64,000 nt of DNA from Microvirga guangxiensis (GCF_900102135.1 NZ_FMVJ01000002.1:335709-399708), one strand, 5' to 3'; positions 1 through 8,524 are shown, counted from the first letter of the stretch. The notes: generated by a model from the letters alone, not told the origin. Numbers and translations: made by a program.

Positions 1-384
1 GTCCACGTGATGCTGCCGTTCATGGTCATCCCGGTGTGGACGGCTTTGCAGAAGCTCGACCCCATGGTGGAAGCTGCGGCCTGGACGCTCGGCGCTTCGC
101 ATTTCACTGCCCTGCGCCGTGTGGTGATGCCGCAGGTCACGTTGGGCATGCTCTCCGGCAGCCTCATCGTCTTCGGCCTGTCGGCCAGCGCTTTCGCCGT
201 TCCGGCCCTGCTTGGCGGTCGTCGTCTCAAGATGGCGGCAACGCTGGTCTATGACGAGTACCTCCAGGAACTCAACTGGCCGCTCGGAGCCACCATCGCG
301 ATCATCGTGCTTGTCGCAAATCTTTGCATCATGCTGGCCTACAACCGCATGGTCGAGGCTCGCGCGCGCCGGACCCTTGGGTGA
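1..384 (+). CDS. ABC transporter permease, PotB-like (3' part only)
   Basis: Membrane permease subunit of a polyamine/spermidine-putrescine-type ABC importer, cut off by the window start, so only the last 127 residues are seen. The EAA loop that contacts the ATPase is visible at fragment residues 24-46 (EAAAWTLGAS, then MPQ), followed by two hydrophobic helices. The stop is 4 bases before the start of the next permease gene, which indicates one operon. The ATPase gene is not in the window and presumably lies upstream. The family call is firm; the substrate is not readable from the permease and is inferred only from the oxidase genes downstream. Confidence 0.85.
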   Translation, partial: VHVMLPFMVIPVWTALQKLDPMVEAAAWTLGASHFTALRRVVMPQVTLGMLSGSLIVFGLSASAFAVPALLGGRRLKMAATLVYDEYLQELNWPLGATIAIIVLVANLCIMLAYNRMVEARARRTLG

Positions 385-388
385 TACC

Positions 389-1183
389 ATGCACAAGAAC
401 GGCCCTATCGCTCTTCTCTTTCACATTCTCGTCCTGACGTTCGTCCTGGCGCCGCTCGTCATTATCTGTCTCGTCGCGTTCACGCCGGAAAACACGCTGA
501 GCCTGCCGACAAACGGATTGTCGCTGCGCTGGTTCAAGGCCGTGTTCGCGCATCCGGATTTCATGGCGTCCTTCTGGAACAGCATCTGGCTTGCCACGTT
601 CTCCGCGACGCTTGCCGTCGCCTTCGCCGTCCCCGCTGGTCTCGCCATCAGCCGCTATACGTTTCCGGGACGGGACTTTCTGAACGCCCTGTTCCTGTCG
701 CCGCTGATCATTCCGCACCTTGTTCTCGGCGTCGCCTTCCTGCGTCTGTTCGCGCTCATCGGTGCGACCGGAAGCTTCTCCTGGCTCGTCGCGACGCACA
801 CCATCATCGTGACGCCCTATGTCCTGCGTCTTGTGCTCGCAGCTCTGTCCGGGCTCGACCGCAGCGCGGAACAGGCGGCGCGTACGCTCGGAGCCAGCGA
901 GTGGACCGCGTTTCGCCGCGTCACCGCCCCCATGATCCTGCCCGGCATCACGGGCGGCTGGCTGCTTGCCTTCATCAACAGCTTCGACGAGTTGACGATG
1001 TCCATCTTCGTGACATCGCCCTCGACCGTCACGTTGCCGGTCCGCATGTACATGTACGCGACAGAGTCCATCGACCCGATGATGGCGGCCGTCTCGGCAT
1101 TGATGATCGCAATCACCGCTGCGGCCATGCTGGTGCTAGATCGCGCCTTCGGACTTGATCGCATTCTTGTCGGGCAGCGCTGA
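389..1183 (+). CDS. ABC transporter permease, PotC-like
   Basis: Second inner-membrane permease of the same importer, 264 residues, the usual length for PotC-type subunits. About six hydrophobic segments are visible, the first at residues 8-31, and the EAA loop begins near residue 161 (EQAARTLGASEWTAFRRV). I start it at ATG 389 rather than at an upstream in-frame codon, because the longer frame would run back through the end of the preceding permease gene. It forms a heterodimer with that permease by family analogy. It is followed after 10 bases by the ferredoxin-like subunit, so uptake and oxidation genes are co-transcribed. Confidence 0.88.
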   Translation: MHKNGPIALLFHILVLTFVLAPLVIICLVAFTPENTLSLPTNGLSLRWFKAVFAHPDFMASFWNSIWLATFSATLAVAFAVPAGLAISRYTFPGRDFLNALFLSPLIIPHLVLGVAFLRLFALIGATGSFSWLVATHTIIVTPYVLRLVLAALSGLDRSAEQAARTLGASEWTAFRRVTAPMILPGITGGWLLAFINSFDELTMSIFVTSPSTVTLPVRMYMYATESIDPMMAAVSALMIAITAAAMLVLDRAFGLDRILVGQR

Positions 1184-1193
1184 GGAAACGGAT

Positions 1194-1484
1194 ATGGCTC
1201 TTCTCAAGCGCCTGGCACGGCACGAGCTTCCTCCGATTTCATTCACGCTGAACGGTACCGTCTGTACGGGGCGCGTGGGAGACACGGTTCTGACCGCCAT
1301 CCTCACCCAGGCCGACCAGTTGCGCCTGAGCGACTTCTCGGGCTCTCCCCGAGCCGGGTTCTGCCAAATGGGCGCATGCCAGGATTGCTGGGTCATGACG
1401 AGTGACGGCGAGCGCATCCGCGCCTGCAGCACGGCTCTCGAGCCGGGGATGAATCTTCGAACCTTCGCGGAGCAGAGATCGTGA
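1194..1484 (+). CDS. (2Fe-2S)-binding oxidoreductase subunit, HcnA/OoxA-alpha type
   Basis: Small 96-residue plant-type 2Fe-2S protein. Four cysteines at 57, 62, 65 and 78 (CX4CX2C, then CX12C) give the expected cluster ligands. Proteins of this type are the small subunit of hydrogen cyanide synthase (HcnA), of octopine/nopaline oxidases and of related D-amino-acid or proline dehydrogenases. Its stop overlaps the GTG start of the next gene (GTGA), implying translational coupling. The role in electron transfer from the flavin subunits is inferred from family and neighbourhood; the substrate is unknown. Confidence 0.8.
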   Translation: MALLKRLARHELPPISFTLNGTVCTGRVGDTVLTAILTQADQLRLSDFSGSPRAGFCQMGACQDCWVMTSDGERIRACSTALEPGMNLRTFAEQRS

Positions 1485-2857
1485 GCAACGCAGTTCGCCC
1501 GCTGATCGTCGGCGCAGGTCCCGCAGGCATTCGCGCGGCTCAGGCACTCGTCGAAGCAGGCTTGAAGCCGATTGTCGTCGACGAGGCAGCATCGGGCGGC
1601 GGGCAGATCTATCGCCAAAGGCTCGCCCCCGATAAGCGCACGCCGCGCGACCTTTACGGCTCGGAGGCAAGCAAGGCGACTGCGCTTCACGAAACCTTTG
1701 CGCGGATTAGGGACAAGATCGAATATTTTCCGCAAACCCTCGTGTGGAATGTCCGTGGCACGTCCGCGGATGTGGCCATCGATGGCAGAACGCGCCGCCT
1801 CGACTTCAGCCACCTGATCCTCGCGACCGGAGCGACGGACCGTATCGTTCCGTTCCACGGCTGGACCATACCCGGCGTATTCACCCTGGGTGGCGCACAG
1901 ATTGCTCTGAAATCGCAGGGCTGCGCCATCGGCGAACAAGTTGTCTTCCTGGGCTCCGGCCCCCTGCTCTATCTCGTTGCCTGGCAATACGTGAAGGCTG
2001 GTGCCCGTGTTGCCGCCGTCCTCGATACGGCACCATTCTCGGCAAAGCTCAATCTTCTGCGCGGCCTTCCATCTCAGCCCGGCGTCGTGCTGCGTGGGAT
2101 GCGCTATGTAGCCGAGCTTATGGCGCGCGGCATCCCAGTGCATTTCGGCGTCGAGCCCGATCGGATCGAGGGCGAGGCACGGGTCGAGGGGATTGTCTGG
2201 CGTGAGCGAGGCAAGGAACGTCGTCTTGCCTGCGATGCCGTGGGCTACGGCTTCGCCCTGCGTTCCGAAACGCAGCTGGCGGATCTCGCCGGATGCCGCT
2301 TCGTCTTCGACGAACGGGATCGCGCATGGCGTCCGGAGCGTGACATGGCAGGGCGCACCAGCGTGAGCGGCGTATACATCGCGGGCGACGGGGCTGGAAT
2401 TGCCGGAGCTGACGCCGCAGAGCTTGCGGGAGAGCGCGCCAGCCTCGCCCTCCTCGAGGACGCGGGTTACGCTGTCAACCGCGAACGGGTTGCTGTGTTG
2501 GAACGCGGGCTCGCGGGAATCCAGCGCTTCCGCGACATTCTCGAAATCGCCTTCCCCTTCCCCGATAAATGGGCTGCCAGCGTAGCGGACGATGTTCTCC
2601 TCTGCCGTTGCGAGGAGATTTCCGTCGGTCAGGCACGCGCTGCCATGCGCGAGCAGGAAGTGCGTGAGCTCAATCGTCTGAAGGCTCTGACGCGCGTCGG
2701 CATGGGCCGGTGCCAAGGGCGAATTTGCGCATGTGCGGCAGCTGAAATTCTGGCTGATGTCCACGGGCAGCCGCTGGAGGCGGCAGGCCGCCTGCGTGCG
2801 CAGCCGCCCATCAAACCCATTCCCCTGGGGATTGCGGCGGATGGAGAGGCCGCATGA
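1481..2857 (+). CDS. FAD/NAD(P)-binding oxidoreductase with C-terminal BFD-like 2Fe-2S domain (HcnB-like)
   Basis: 458-residue flavoprotein, the alpha subunit of an HcnABC/opine-oxidase-type complex. The N-terminal dinucleotide fold is at residues 10-16 (VGAGPAG), a second nucleotide-binding stretch at 157-161 (LGSGP) and the FAD-contacting AGDGAG near 301. A BFD-like 2Fe-2S domain closes the protein, with C375, C377, C411 and C416. It starts with GTG inside the stop of the 2Fe-2S gene and ends in an ATGA overlap with the next flavoenzyme. Cytosolic or membrane-associated by analogy. The exact substrate cannot be read from sequence. Confidence 0.82.
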   Translation: MSNAVRPLIVGAGPAGIRAAQALVEAGLKPIVVDEAASGGGQIYRQRLAPDKRTPRDLYGSEASKATALHETFARIRDKIEYFPQTLVWNVRGTSADVAIDGRTRRLDFSHLILATGATDRIVPFHGWTIPGVFTLGGAQIALKSQGCAIGEQVVFLGSGPLLYLVAWQYVKAGARVAAVLDTAPFSAKLNLLRGLPSQPGVVLRGMRYVAELMARGIPVHFGVEPDRIEGEARVEGIVWRERGKERRLACDAVGYGFALRSETQLADLAGCRFVFDERDRAWRPERDMAGRTSVSGVYIAGDGAGIAGADAAELAGERASLALLEDAGYAVNRERVAVLERGLAGIQRFRDILEIAFPFPDKWAASVADDVLLCRCEEISVGQARAAMREQEVRELNRLKALTRVGMGRCQGRICACAAAEILADVHGQPLEAAGRLRAQPPIKPIPLGIAADGEAA

Positions 2858-4029
2858 GCCGAACCCTTCACAAGGATGTTGCCATCATCGGTGGCGGGCT
2901 TGTCGGCAGCTCAGCTGCACTCGCCCTCCGGCGCATGGGATTTTCCGTCGTCCTCCTCGACAAGGGGTATTGCGGCGCGCAGGCGAGCGGCGTCAATTAC
3001 GGCGGCGTGCGCCGTCAGGGACGTCCGCCCGAACAGATCGCCCTTTCCCAGCGGGCTCACGCCATCTGGCCCCGCCTCAAGGAAGTCATCGGCATAGACG
3101 GTGAGTTCGTACGGTCCGGCCATCTGAAGATCGCCCGGACAGAGGCGGAGATGGCGTCTCTCGAGGCCTATGCGGCGCGTGTTGCGGATCTGGGCCTCGG
3201 CCTTGAGCTGGTTGGCCATAATCAGCTTCGGGAACGGTTTCCCTGGATTGCAGGAAATATCGTAGGGGCCTCGCTCTGCCAGGGGGATGGACATGCCAAT
3301 CCGCGCCTGGTTTCGGCAGCCTTCGCTCTTGCGGCCCGCCGGGCTGGAGCGGATGTTCTCGAGCACACGCCAGTTTCCCACGTCGAGAAGGTGCCGGAGG
3401 GCTTTCATCTTTCGACGGGTCCTGGAATCGAGATCAAGGCACAGTTCGTGATCAACAGCGCCGGAGCCTGGGCTGACAGCTTCGCCGAGGCGTTCGGAGA
3501 GCCGGTGCCTCTCAGCCGCATCTATCCAAGCATGATCGTGACGGAACCGGTCAGTGTCTTCATGAGCGCGAATATCGGCGCCGAAGGCGGCGGCATCTAT
3601 GCCCGTCAGGTGGATCGCGGCAACTGCATAGTCGGCGGCATGCGCGGGGAGCCGAATACAGATTTGGATTTCTCGCGACCGACGGGGTCGGGAGCCGTTA
3701 CAATCATGAACCGCGCAGCCGCATTGTTCCCTGCCCTGCGCAACAGCTACGCCATCCGTTTCTGGAGCGGCACGGAAGGCGAAATGGCGGACAGAAACCC
3801 CGTGATCGGTTTCAGTCGCACCACCCCAAATCTCATCCATGCGTTCGGCTTCTCGGGCGCGGGATTCCAGATCGCTCCGGGCGTCGGCGAAGTTCTGGCC
3901 GAACTCGTCCGTGACGGTGCGAGCCGCACGCCGATCGAGGCCTTCGCCATCGACCGTTTTTCCCGCAAGGACCAGGGCTCTCCTGCGGGTTCCACTCCAG
4001 AGCCCCAAGAGAGGGATATATCGAAGTGA
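2854..4029 (+). CDS. FAD-dependent amine/amino-acid oxidoreductase (DAO family, HcnC-like)
   Basis: 391-residue DAO-fold flavoprotein, the likely catalytic subunit that oxidises the amine or imino bond of the substrate. The FAD-binding glycine motif is at residues 13-18 (GGGLVG), and a C-terminal FAD-binding stretch is seen near FGFSGAGFQIAPGVGE. It is related to glycine/sarcosine oxidases, HcnC and the beta subunit of opine oxidases. It overlaps the upstream flavin subunit by ATGA and the downstream binding-protein gene by GTGA. The three oxidoreductase genes plus ABC transporter suggest one catabolic unit for a polyamine, opine or N-methyl amino acid. Confidence 0.82.
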   Translation: MSRTLHKDVAIIGGGLVGSSAALALRRMGFSVVLLDKGYCGAQASGVNYGGVRRQGRPPEQIALSQRAHAIWPRLKEVIGIDGEFVRSGHLKIARTEAEMASLEAYAARVADLGLGLELVGHNQLRERFPWIAGNIVGASLCQGDGHANPRLVSAAFALAARRAGADVLEHTPVSHVEKVPEGFHLSTGPGIEIKAQFVINSAGAWADSFAEAFGEPVPLSRIYPSMIVTEPVSVFMSANIGAEGGGIYARQVDRGNCIVGGMRGEPNTDLDFSRPTGSGAVTIMNRAAALFPALRNSYAIRFWSGTEGEMADRNPVIGFSRTTPNLIHAFGFSGAGFQIAPGVGEVLAELVRDGASRTPIEAFAIDRFSRKDQGSPAGSTPEPQERDISK

Positions 4030-5078
4030 CCAAGACCAGGCTTCTGCAGACCGCAGCCTTCGCTGCACTTTCCATTGCCGCATCCGGCGCCGCCCAGGCA
4101 CAGACGAAGACGCTCTATGTCGGAATGAACGGCGGCAACTTCGAGAGAACCTACACGCAGCACGTCTTTCCCGAGTTCGAGAAAGCGAACAACGTGAAGG
4201 TCGTCGTCGTGCCGGGCACGTCGTCCGATATCCTTGCCAAGGCCACTGCGGCCAAGGGCAATCCTCAGATGCACGTGATGTTTCTCGACGACGGCGTCAT
4301 GGTACGCGCTATCGGCGCCGGCCTCTGCGAGAAGGTGAAGGACACTCCGGCTCTGGCCGATCTGGCTCCCGGAACCCGTCTGAAGGACGACATGGCAGTT
4401 GGCATCGACCTCGGCATGACGGGTCTTGCCTACAACAAGAAGATGTTCGACGAAAACGGTTGGGCTCCGCCGACCTCCTGGATGGATCTTGCTGACCCGA
4501 AGTACAAGGGCAAGGTCGTGTTCCAGTCGGCCGCCGCATCGTCCTTCGGACTGCATGCGTTCCTCATGTTCAACCGCATCCAGGGCGGCGACGAGAAGAA
4601 TGTCGAGCCGGGCTTCGCGAAGTTCAAGGACACCATCGGCCCGAACGTGCTCGAATACATCCCCAGCTCGGCCAAGATCTCCGAGATGGTGCAGACCGGA
4701 GAAGCCGCGATCTTCCCGTTGACCCCCACGGCTGTGGCGGCTCACCAGGAGAAGGGCATTCCAGTGGAATATGCCCAGCCTAAGGAAGGCTCTGTCGTTC
4801 TGATGGTGACCGAGTGCGTCATCGCCAACAACAGCGAGCCGGAACTGGCTCAAAAGCTCGCCGCATATCTTCTGACGCCGGAAGCACAAAGCAAGGCGCT
4901 CCAGTACGGAAACATCGTACCTTCGAACGTGAAGGCCAAGGCCCCCACGCCGGAGGCAGACGCCAAGCTCAAGAAGTTCCACGAGTACATGAAGACTGCC
5001 GTCACGCTCGACTGGGACACGATCAACGAGAAGCGGCCGGAGTGGAACAGCCGCTGGAACAAGACGATCGAGCGCTAA
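4026..5078 (+). CDS. ABC transporter periplasmic substrate-binding protein, PotD-like
   Basis: 350-residue extracellular solute-binding protein for the importer encoded at the front of the operon. A Sec signal peptide is clear (MTKTRLLQTAAF to AQAQ, cleavage near residue 26), followed by the mature start TKTLYVGMNGG. The body resembles the spermidine/putrescine-binding group, with the NPQMHVMFLDDG and AYNKKMFDENGW regions. The GTG start overlaps the stop of the DAO gene. It is unusual that the binding protein is last in the operon, after the enzymes. A terminator-like hairpin follows at 5094. Confidence 0.87.
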   Translation: MTKTRLLQTAAFAALSIAASGAAQAQTKTLYVGMNGGNFERTYTQHVFPEFEKANNVKVVVVPGTSSDILAKATAAKGNPQMHVMFLDDGVMVRAIGAGLCEKVKDTPALADLAPGTRLKDDMAVGIDLGMTGLAYNKKMFDENGWAPPTSWMDLADPKYKGKVVFQSAAASSFGLHAFLMFNRIQGGDEKNVEPGFAKFKDTIGPNVLEYIPSSAKISEMVQTGEAAIFPLTPTAVAAHQEKGIPVEYAQPKEGSVVLMVTECVIANNSEPELAQKLAAYLLTPEAQSKALQYGNIVPSNVKAKAPTPEADAKLKKFHEYMKTAVTLDWDTINEKRPEWNSRWNKTIER

Positions 5079-5093
5079 GACATCTTGAAAGCA

Positions 5094-5118
5094 AGGCGGA
5101 CGCGTCAAGCGTCCGCCT
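5094..5118 (+). terminator. Hairpin ending the transporter-oxidase operon
   Basis: Perfect 10-base stem (AGGCGGACGC with GCGTCCGCCT) and a 5-base loop, 16 bases after the stop of the binding-protein gene. The following T-run is weak, so termination is inferred mainly from the position and stem strength. Confidence 0.55.
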
Positions 5119-5230
5119 CCACCATTTCGTGCAACGGCACGCTGGGGCGCGTACTGAGGCTCCAGGTTTGTGCAGCCGATCCGCGTGCTATCGTGCCGAA
5201 TCGTTGTTGGTATTCGGATAGGGCCGCCTC

Positions 5231-6247
5231 ATGAAGAAGATCGGTTTTCTCTCGTTCGGGCACTGGTCCCCCTCGCCACAATCACAAACGCGATCAGCCC
5301 GCGATACTCTTCTGCAATCCATCGACCTTGCGGTGGCGGCGGAGGAGCTCGGCGCGGACGGTGCCTATTTCCGCGTCCATCACTTCGCCCGTCAGCTTGC
5401 CTCGCCCTTCCCATTGCTGGCGGCCATCGGCGCTAGGACAAGCCGCATCGAGATCGGCACAGCCGTCATCGACATGCGCTACGAGAACCCGCTCTACATG
5501 GCCGAGGATGCCGGCGCGGCCGACCTGATCAGCGGCGGGCGCCTCCAGCTCGGCATCAGCCGCGGCTCGCCAGAACAGGTGATCGATGGCTGGCGCTACT
5601 TCGGCTATGAGCCCGAGGAATGCCAAAGCGACGCCGACATGGCCCGCCGCCACACGGAAGTGTTCCTCAACGTTCTCAAGGGTGAAGGATTTGCGCAGCC
5701 AAACCCGCGCCCCATGTTCCCGAACCCTCCCGGCCTGCTCCGCATCGAACCGCATTCGGAGGGCCTGCGCGAGCGGATCTGGTGGGGGTCCGCATCGAAC
5801 GCAACAGCCATATGGGCCGCGCAGCAAGGCATGAACCTCCAGAGCTCGACTTTGAAAGAAGACGAAACGGGCGAGCCCTTCCACGTCCAGCAGGCCAAGC
5901 AGATCCGACTTTATAAGGAGGCGTGGAAGAAGGCAGGGCATTCCCGCGAGCCCCGTGTTTCAGTCTCACGCTCGATCTTCGCGCTCGTGGACGACCGCGA
6001 CCGGGCTTATTTCGGCCATGGCAAGGACAGCGACCAGATCGGCATCATCGACAACATGCGCGCGATCTTCGGGCGCTCCTACGCCGCCGAACCGGATAAA
6101 CTGGTGGAGGAGCTCAAAGCCGACGAGGCGATTGCGGAAGCCGATACGCTTCTTCTGACCGTGCCGAACCAGCTCGGCGTCGAATACAATGCCCACGTCA
6201 TCGAAGCGATCCTGAAGCATGTCGCTCCGGCGTTAGGCTGGCGGTGA
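5231..6247 (+). CDS. LLM-class flavin-dependent oxidoreductase (luciferase-like)
   Basis: 338-residue bacterial-luciferase-like TIM-barrel protein that would use reduced flavin from a separate reductase. Family signals are the N-terminal MKKIGFLSFGHW strand, the ADGAYFRVHHF active-site region near residue 45, and RIEIGTAVIDMRYENP near 75. The TADLISGGRLQLG-type segment is present near residue 95. It has its own 150-base upstream gap after the operon terminator, so it is probably independently transcribed. Substrate unknown: this family covers monooxygenases for alkanes, sulfonates, amines and aldehydes. The start is the ATG at 5231 after a modest AGGG. Confidence 0.8.
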   Translation: MKKIGFLSFGHWSPSPQSQTRSARDTLLQSIDLAVAAEELGADGAYFRVHHFARQLASPFPLLAAIGARTSRIEIGTAVIDMRYENPLYMAEDAGAADLISGGRLQLGISRGSPEQVIDGWRYFGYEPEECQSDADMARRHTEVFLNVLKGEGFAQPNPRPMFPNPPGLLRIEPHSEGLRERIWWGSASNATAIWAAQQGMNLQSSTLKEDETGEPFHVQQAKQIRLYKEAWKKAGHSREPRVSVSRSIFALVDDRDRAYFGHGKDSDQIGIIDNMRAIFGRSYAAEPDKLVEELKADEAIAEADTLLLTVPNQLGVEYNAHVIEAILKHVAPALGWR

Positions 6248-6273
6248 CGGCAGGCAAGCAGAAAGGAATATCA

Positions 6274-6555
6274 TCAGCGCCTTAGGCGCCTCACATTTGC
6301 CCGCACGCGCTTACGGTATCCCTTGACCACCTTATGTGGCGAGCCGCCGGTCGCCATCGTGGCTGAAGCCTCCGCAAAAGCCGCGACTTTCTCGGTGACC
6401 ATCAGCATGGATTCGGCAACGGTGCCCTGACCATAAGCAATCTGAGTCAGCCGCGTCCATATGACGAGCTGAGACTCGACGGCCAGCCTGTTTGTCTCCA
6501 TCGCCAGTTTCATCCACGACAACAGCATCACATGTTCCACAATCGGCAGGGCCAA
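6274..6555 (-). CDS. Phasin-like small protein
   Basis: A 93-residue protein in the longest form, beginning with TTG; an ATG eight codons in (6531) is an equally good start, and neither has a strong ribosome binding site. It is helix-rich and ends in a very basic tail (HKVVKGYRKRVRANVRRLRR). The central helix with VTEKVAAFAEASATMATGGSP resembles short phasin-type proteins that coat polyhydroxyalkanoate granules. That reading fits the phaC gene about 6 kb away in the same island, but it is pattern recognition, not proof. No FixK-type site was found directly upstream. Confidence 0.55.
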   Translation of the reverse strand: MALPIVEHVMLLSWMKLAMETNRLAVESQLVIWTRLTQIAYGQGTVAESMLMVTEKVAAFAEASATMATGGSPHKVVKGYRKRVRANVRRLRR

Positions 6556-6784
6556 ATCGTTCGCTTGGTTTCGAAGCTAAGAGGACGCTGAAAGCCCGCA
6601 AAGACCTAAGAGGCCGAACTTATCAGGCGCCAGGGAGAGGAATGGCAGAACCGCAGGCTTCAACGGTCATGCTTAGGAGGGTCAGGAGAAGGAGCTCTTC
6701 AAGCTACCCTGATGCACATTCGTATCACTTGCTTGTGGTAATTTGCAAGGTTCCGGCAGCCAGTGCAGGGCCGGACGCTACCCG

Positions 6785-6982
6785 CTATCGGGACTTTGGC
6801 AGGCGATTGAGCTTGATCGTCCAGCGGGATGGCCAGAAGGCAAATATGGCCACGACAAGCGTGAGCAAAAGGAGAGCTACCATCATCTGGATGATGCCGA
6901 AGTTGACGGCATCCTTGGCGACAAACCAGCTCGTCACGACACTTGCGGCAATCAGCAGCAAACGAACGACCCAGGAGATCAT
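6785..6982 (-). CDS. Small two-helix membrane protein, unknown function
   Basis: 65 residues starting at ATG 6982, chosen because GAGGAGGAAGGC lies just upstream; a longer in-frame form to 7150 would add an N-terminus without protein-like character. Two hydrophobic segments (about residues 3-20 and 29-48) are joined by a short loop and followed by a basic tail (WTIKLNRLPKSR). No family recognised. The gene is divergent from the coiled-coil gene at 7243, and a perfect FixK/FNR box at 7076-7089 sits 94 bases upstream of its start, at a distance compatible with class II activation. Confidence 0.6.
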   Translation of the reverse strand: MISWVVRLLLIAASVVTSWFVAKDAVNFGIIQMMVALLLLTLVVAIFAFWPSRWTIKLNRLPKSR

Positions 6983-7075
6983 GCCTTCCTCCTCTGCCAA
7001 GCTGGACGGCGCAGGATCACCACCGCGCCGCGTCCATGAGCATATTGTAAATATAGCACTCCTTCGGCCGCTCGT

Positions 7076-7089
7076 TTGATCTCTATCAA
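7076..7089. promoter_or_regulatory. Perfect FixK/FNR-type box
   Basis: TTGAT-CTCT-ATCAA, a complete match to the TTGAT-N4-ATCAA consensus of the FNR/FixK/Anr family. It lies between the divergent genes at 6982 and 7243. If centred at -41.5, the leftward transcript would have a 5' leader of about 59 bases. Confidence 0.75.
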
Positions 7090-7242
7090 GGCAAGTTCTC
7101 GCGAGATGCTGCACGGTTACCTGGCCTTGTCCGGTTTGAGGAGCCGCCAAGCTGCCGCAGGTTCATCAGAATGTACTGATAACTTGCAGCTGGCAGCTTA
7201 GGCGGACACAGCCTGAGAACCGGAACGACAGCGGAGGAAGCC

Positions 7243-7524
7243 ATGGCATTCGGTGTGCACCACCCGCGTTTTGAGCAACGGTCAAGCAGTGGTCGGATGT
7301 ATTCCCCGAACATCCTGCCTCGGCTCCAGTCGCTATTGGCTATCCTGGCCGATATGGAAGTCGCCTATCAGAAAAAACTCGATGTTATCGAACGCAGCCT
7401 GGAGGAGGAAAGCCTCAGGCGCAGGATGGTCGCCGAGCTTGAACGGCAGCATCAGGCGAGCCGGGCACCCTACATCGTCGAGATCGAGGAACTGCAGGAG
7501 CAGGTAAAAGCCTCTTTCAACTAA
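7243..7524 (+). CDS. Small coiled-coil protein, unknown function
   Basis: 93 residues with a strong ribosome binding site (GGAGGAAGCC before ATG). From residue 25 onwards it is almost entirely charged amphipathic helix (DMEVAYQKKLDVIERSL, LRRRMVAELERQHQ), consistent with a coiled coil. No signal peptide, membrane segment or cysteine. I recognise no family. It is followed 149 bases later by the Usp gene on the same strand, so the two may share a transcript driven from the FixK/FNR box region at 7076. Confidence 0.65.
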   Translation: MAFGVHHPRFEQRSSSGRMYSPNILPRLQSLLAILADMEVAYQKKLDVIERSLEEESLRRRMVAELERQHQASRAPYIVEIEELQEQVKASFN

Positions 7525-7673
7525 TCGGTGGCGAAGCGAAAGAATCCGAGAGGGCCTGTCGATGAAGGCGATGGCTCTTCGTGAGGTGCATACGCTCCTG
7601 GTCCATGAGGAGCAGCCTAAGCCTGCGCCGTGTGCCGGATGAACATCCAAGCAAAATCCAGAGAAAGGCGATC

Positions 7674-8516
7674 ATGCTGCAAAATATCAAGAGTGTTCTG
7701 ATCGGACTCACGGAAGAGGGAGATGGGGAAGAGCGCTCCTCGGCGCTAGCCTATGGATTTTCGCTCGCCCGCGAGGCTGATGCGCATGTCACAGTCCAAG
7801 CAGCTTCTCTGAAGCTCATGGTGACGCACGCCTTCATCAGCAACTTCGCCGAGCAACTCGTGGCCAGCGAGAACCAGCGCCTCGACACTCTTGCCCGCGC
7901 TGTTGCAGACGCATCGCAGCGAGCGGCTTCCGCATCGGGCCTTTCCTGCACCACCCAGGCGCCGCACTTGGCTTATCCGGACCTGGTCAAGAGCTTCACC
8001 GCTCTGGCGCGGACCCATGACTTGACGATCTTGGACGGAGAACCCGTCGCCACCGCGGTAGACAGGGGCCTCATCGAGGCTGTCCTGACGGGAAGCGGAC
8101 GCCCTCTCATTGTCGTGCCGCAGGGACGAGAGGCGTTTGCAGGCGACCGGATCGTGATAGCCTGGGATGGTAGCGCAAAAGCTGCGCGCGCCCTCAACGA
8201 TGCCATGCCTCTGCTGCGGACGGCCTCGCATGTCGAACTCGTCAGTGTCACAGGCGAAAAGGACCTGACGCATAGCGTTCCGGGCGCCGAGATCGCCCCG
8301 CATCTAGCCCGACACGGCATCGCGGTGAATGTGCTGGCACTGCCGGCGCAGGATGGAGATGTTGCCGAAACTTTTCGCAACCACGCCAATCTGACCCGGG
8401 CCGACATGATCGTAATGGGTGCCTATGTGCACTCGCGCCTGCGCGAGATGTTTCTCGGCGGAACGACGCAATCGCTGCTGAAGGACTGCCCGGTCCCCTT
8501 GTTCATGTCTTATTGA
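7674..8516 (+). CDS. Universal stress protein, tandem UspA domains
   Basis: 280 residues, two UspA folds in tandem (about 1-140 and 150-280). The start is ATG 7674 after GAGAAAGG; the longer frame back to 7581 precedes the conserved first strand (MLQNIKSVLIGL). The C-terminal domain carries the nucleotide-binding loop, but the second glycine of GX2GX9G(S/T) is valine here (VMGAYVHSRLREMFLGGT), so ATP binding may be altered. Tandem Usps of this kind are common members of oxygen-limitation regulons in proteobacteria. A bidirectional terminator follows at 8525. Confidence 0.88.
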   Translation: MLQNIKSVLIGLTEEGDGEERSSALAYGFSLAREADAHVTVQAASLKLMVTHAFISNFAEQLVASENQRLDTLARAVADASQRAASASGLSCTTQAPHLAYPDLVKSFTALARTHDLTILDGEPVATAVDRGLIEAVLTGSGRPLIVVPQGREAFAGDRIVIAWDGSAKAARALNDAMPLLRTASHVELVSVTGEKDLTHSVPGAEIAPHLARHGIAVNVLALPAQDGDVAETFRNHANLTRADMIVMGAYVHSRLREMFLGGTTQSLLKDCPVPLFMSY

Positions 8517-8524
8517 ACATGAAA

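Noticed and set aside
1136-2764. 542-codon open frame on the minus strand
   Set aside because: It lies antisense to the flavoprotein and 2Fe-2S genes, has no family features, and is a usual by-product of high GC at third positions.
3747-5108. 453-codon open frame on the minus strand
   Set aside because: Antisense to the DAO and binding-protein genes, which have clear signal peptide and motifs; the antisense product is rich in Arg, His and Leu without domains.
6729-6755. TTGC...GCAA inverted pair in the gap beside the phasin-like gene
   Set aside because: The arms are too far apart for a FixK/FNR site (TTGC-N12-GCAA rather than N6), so it was not counted as a box.
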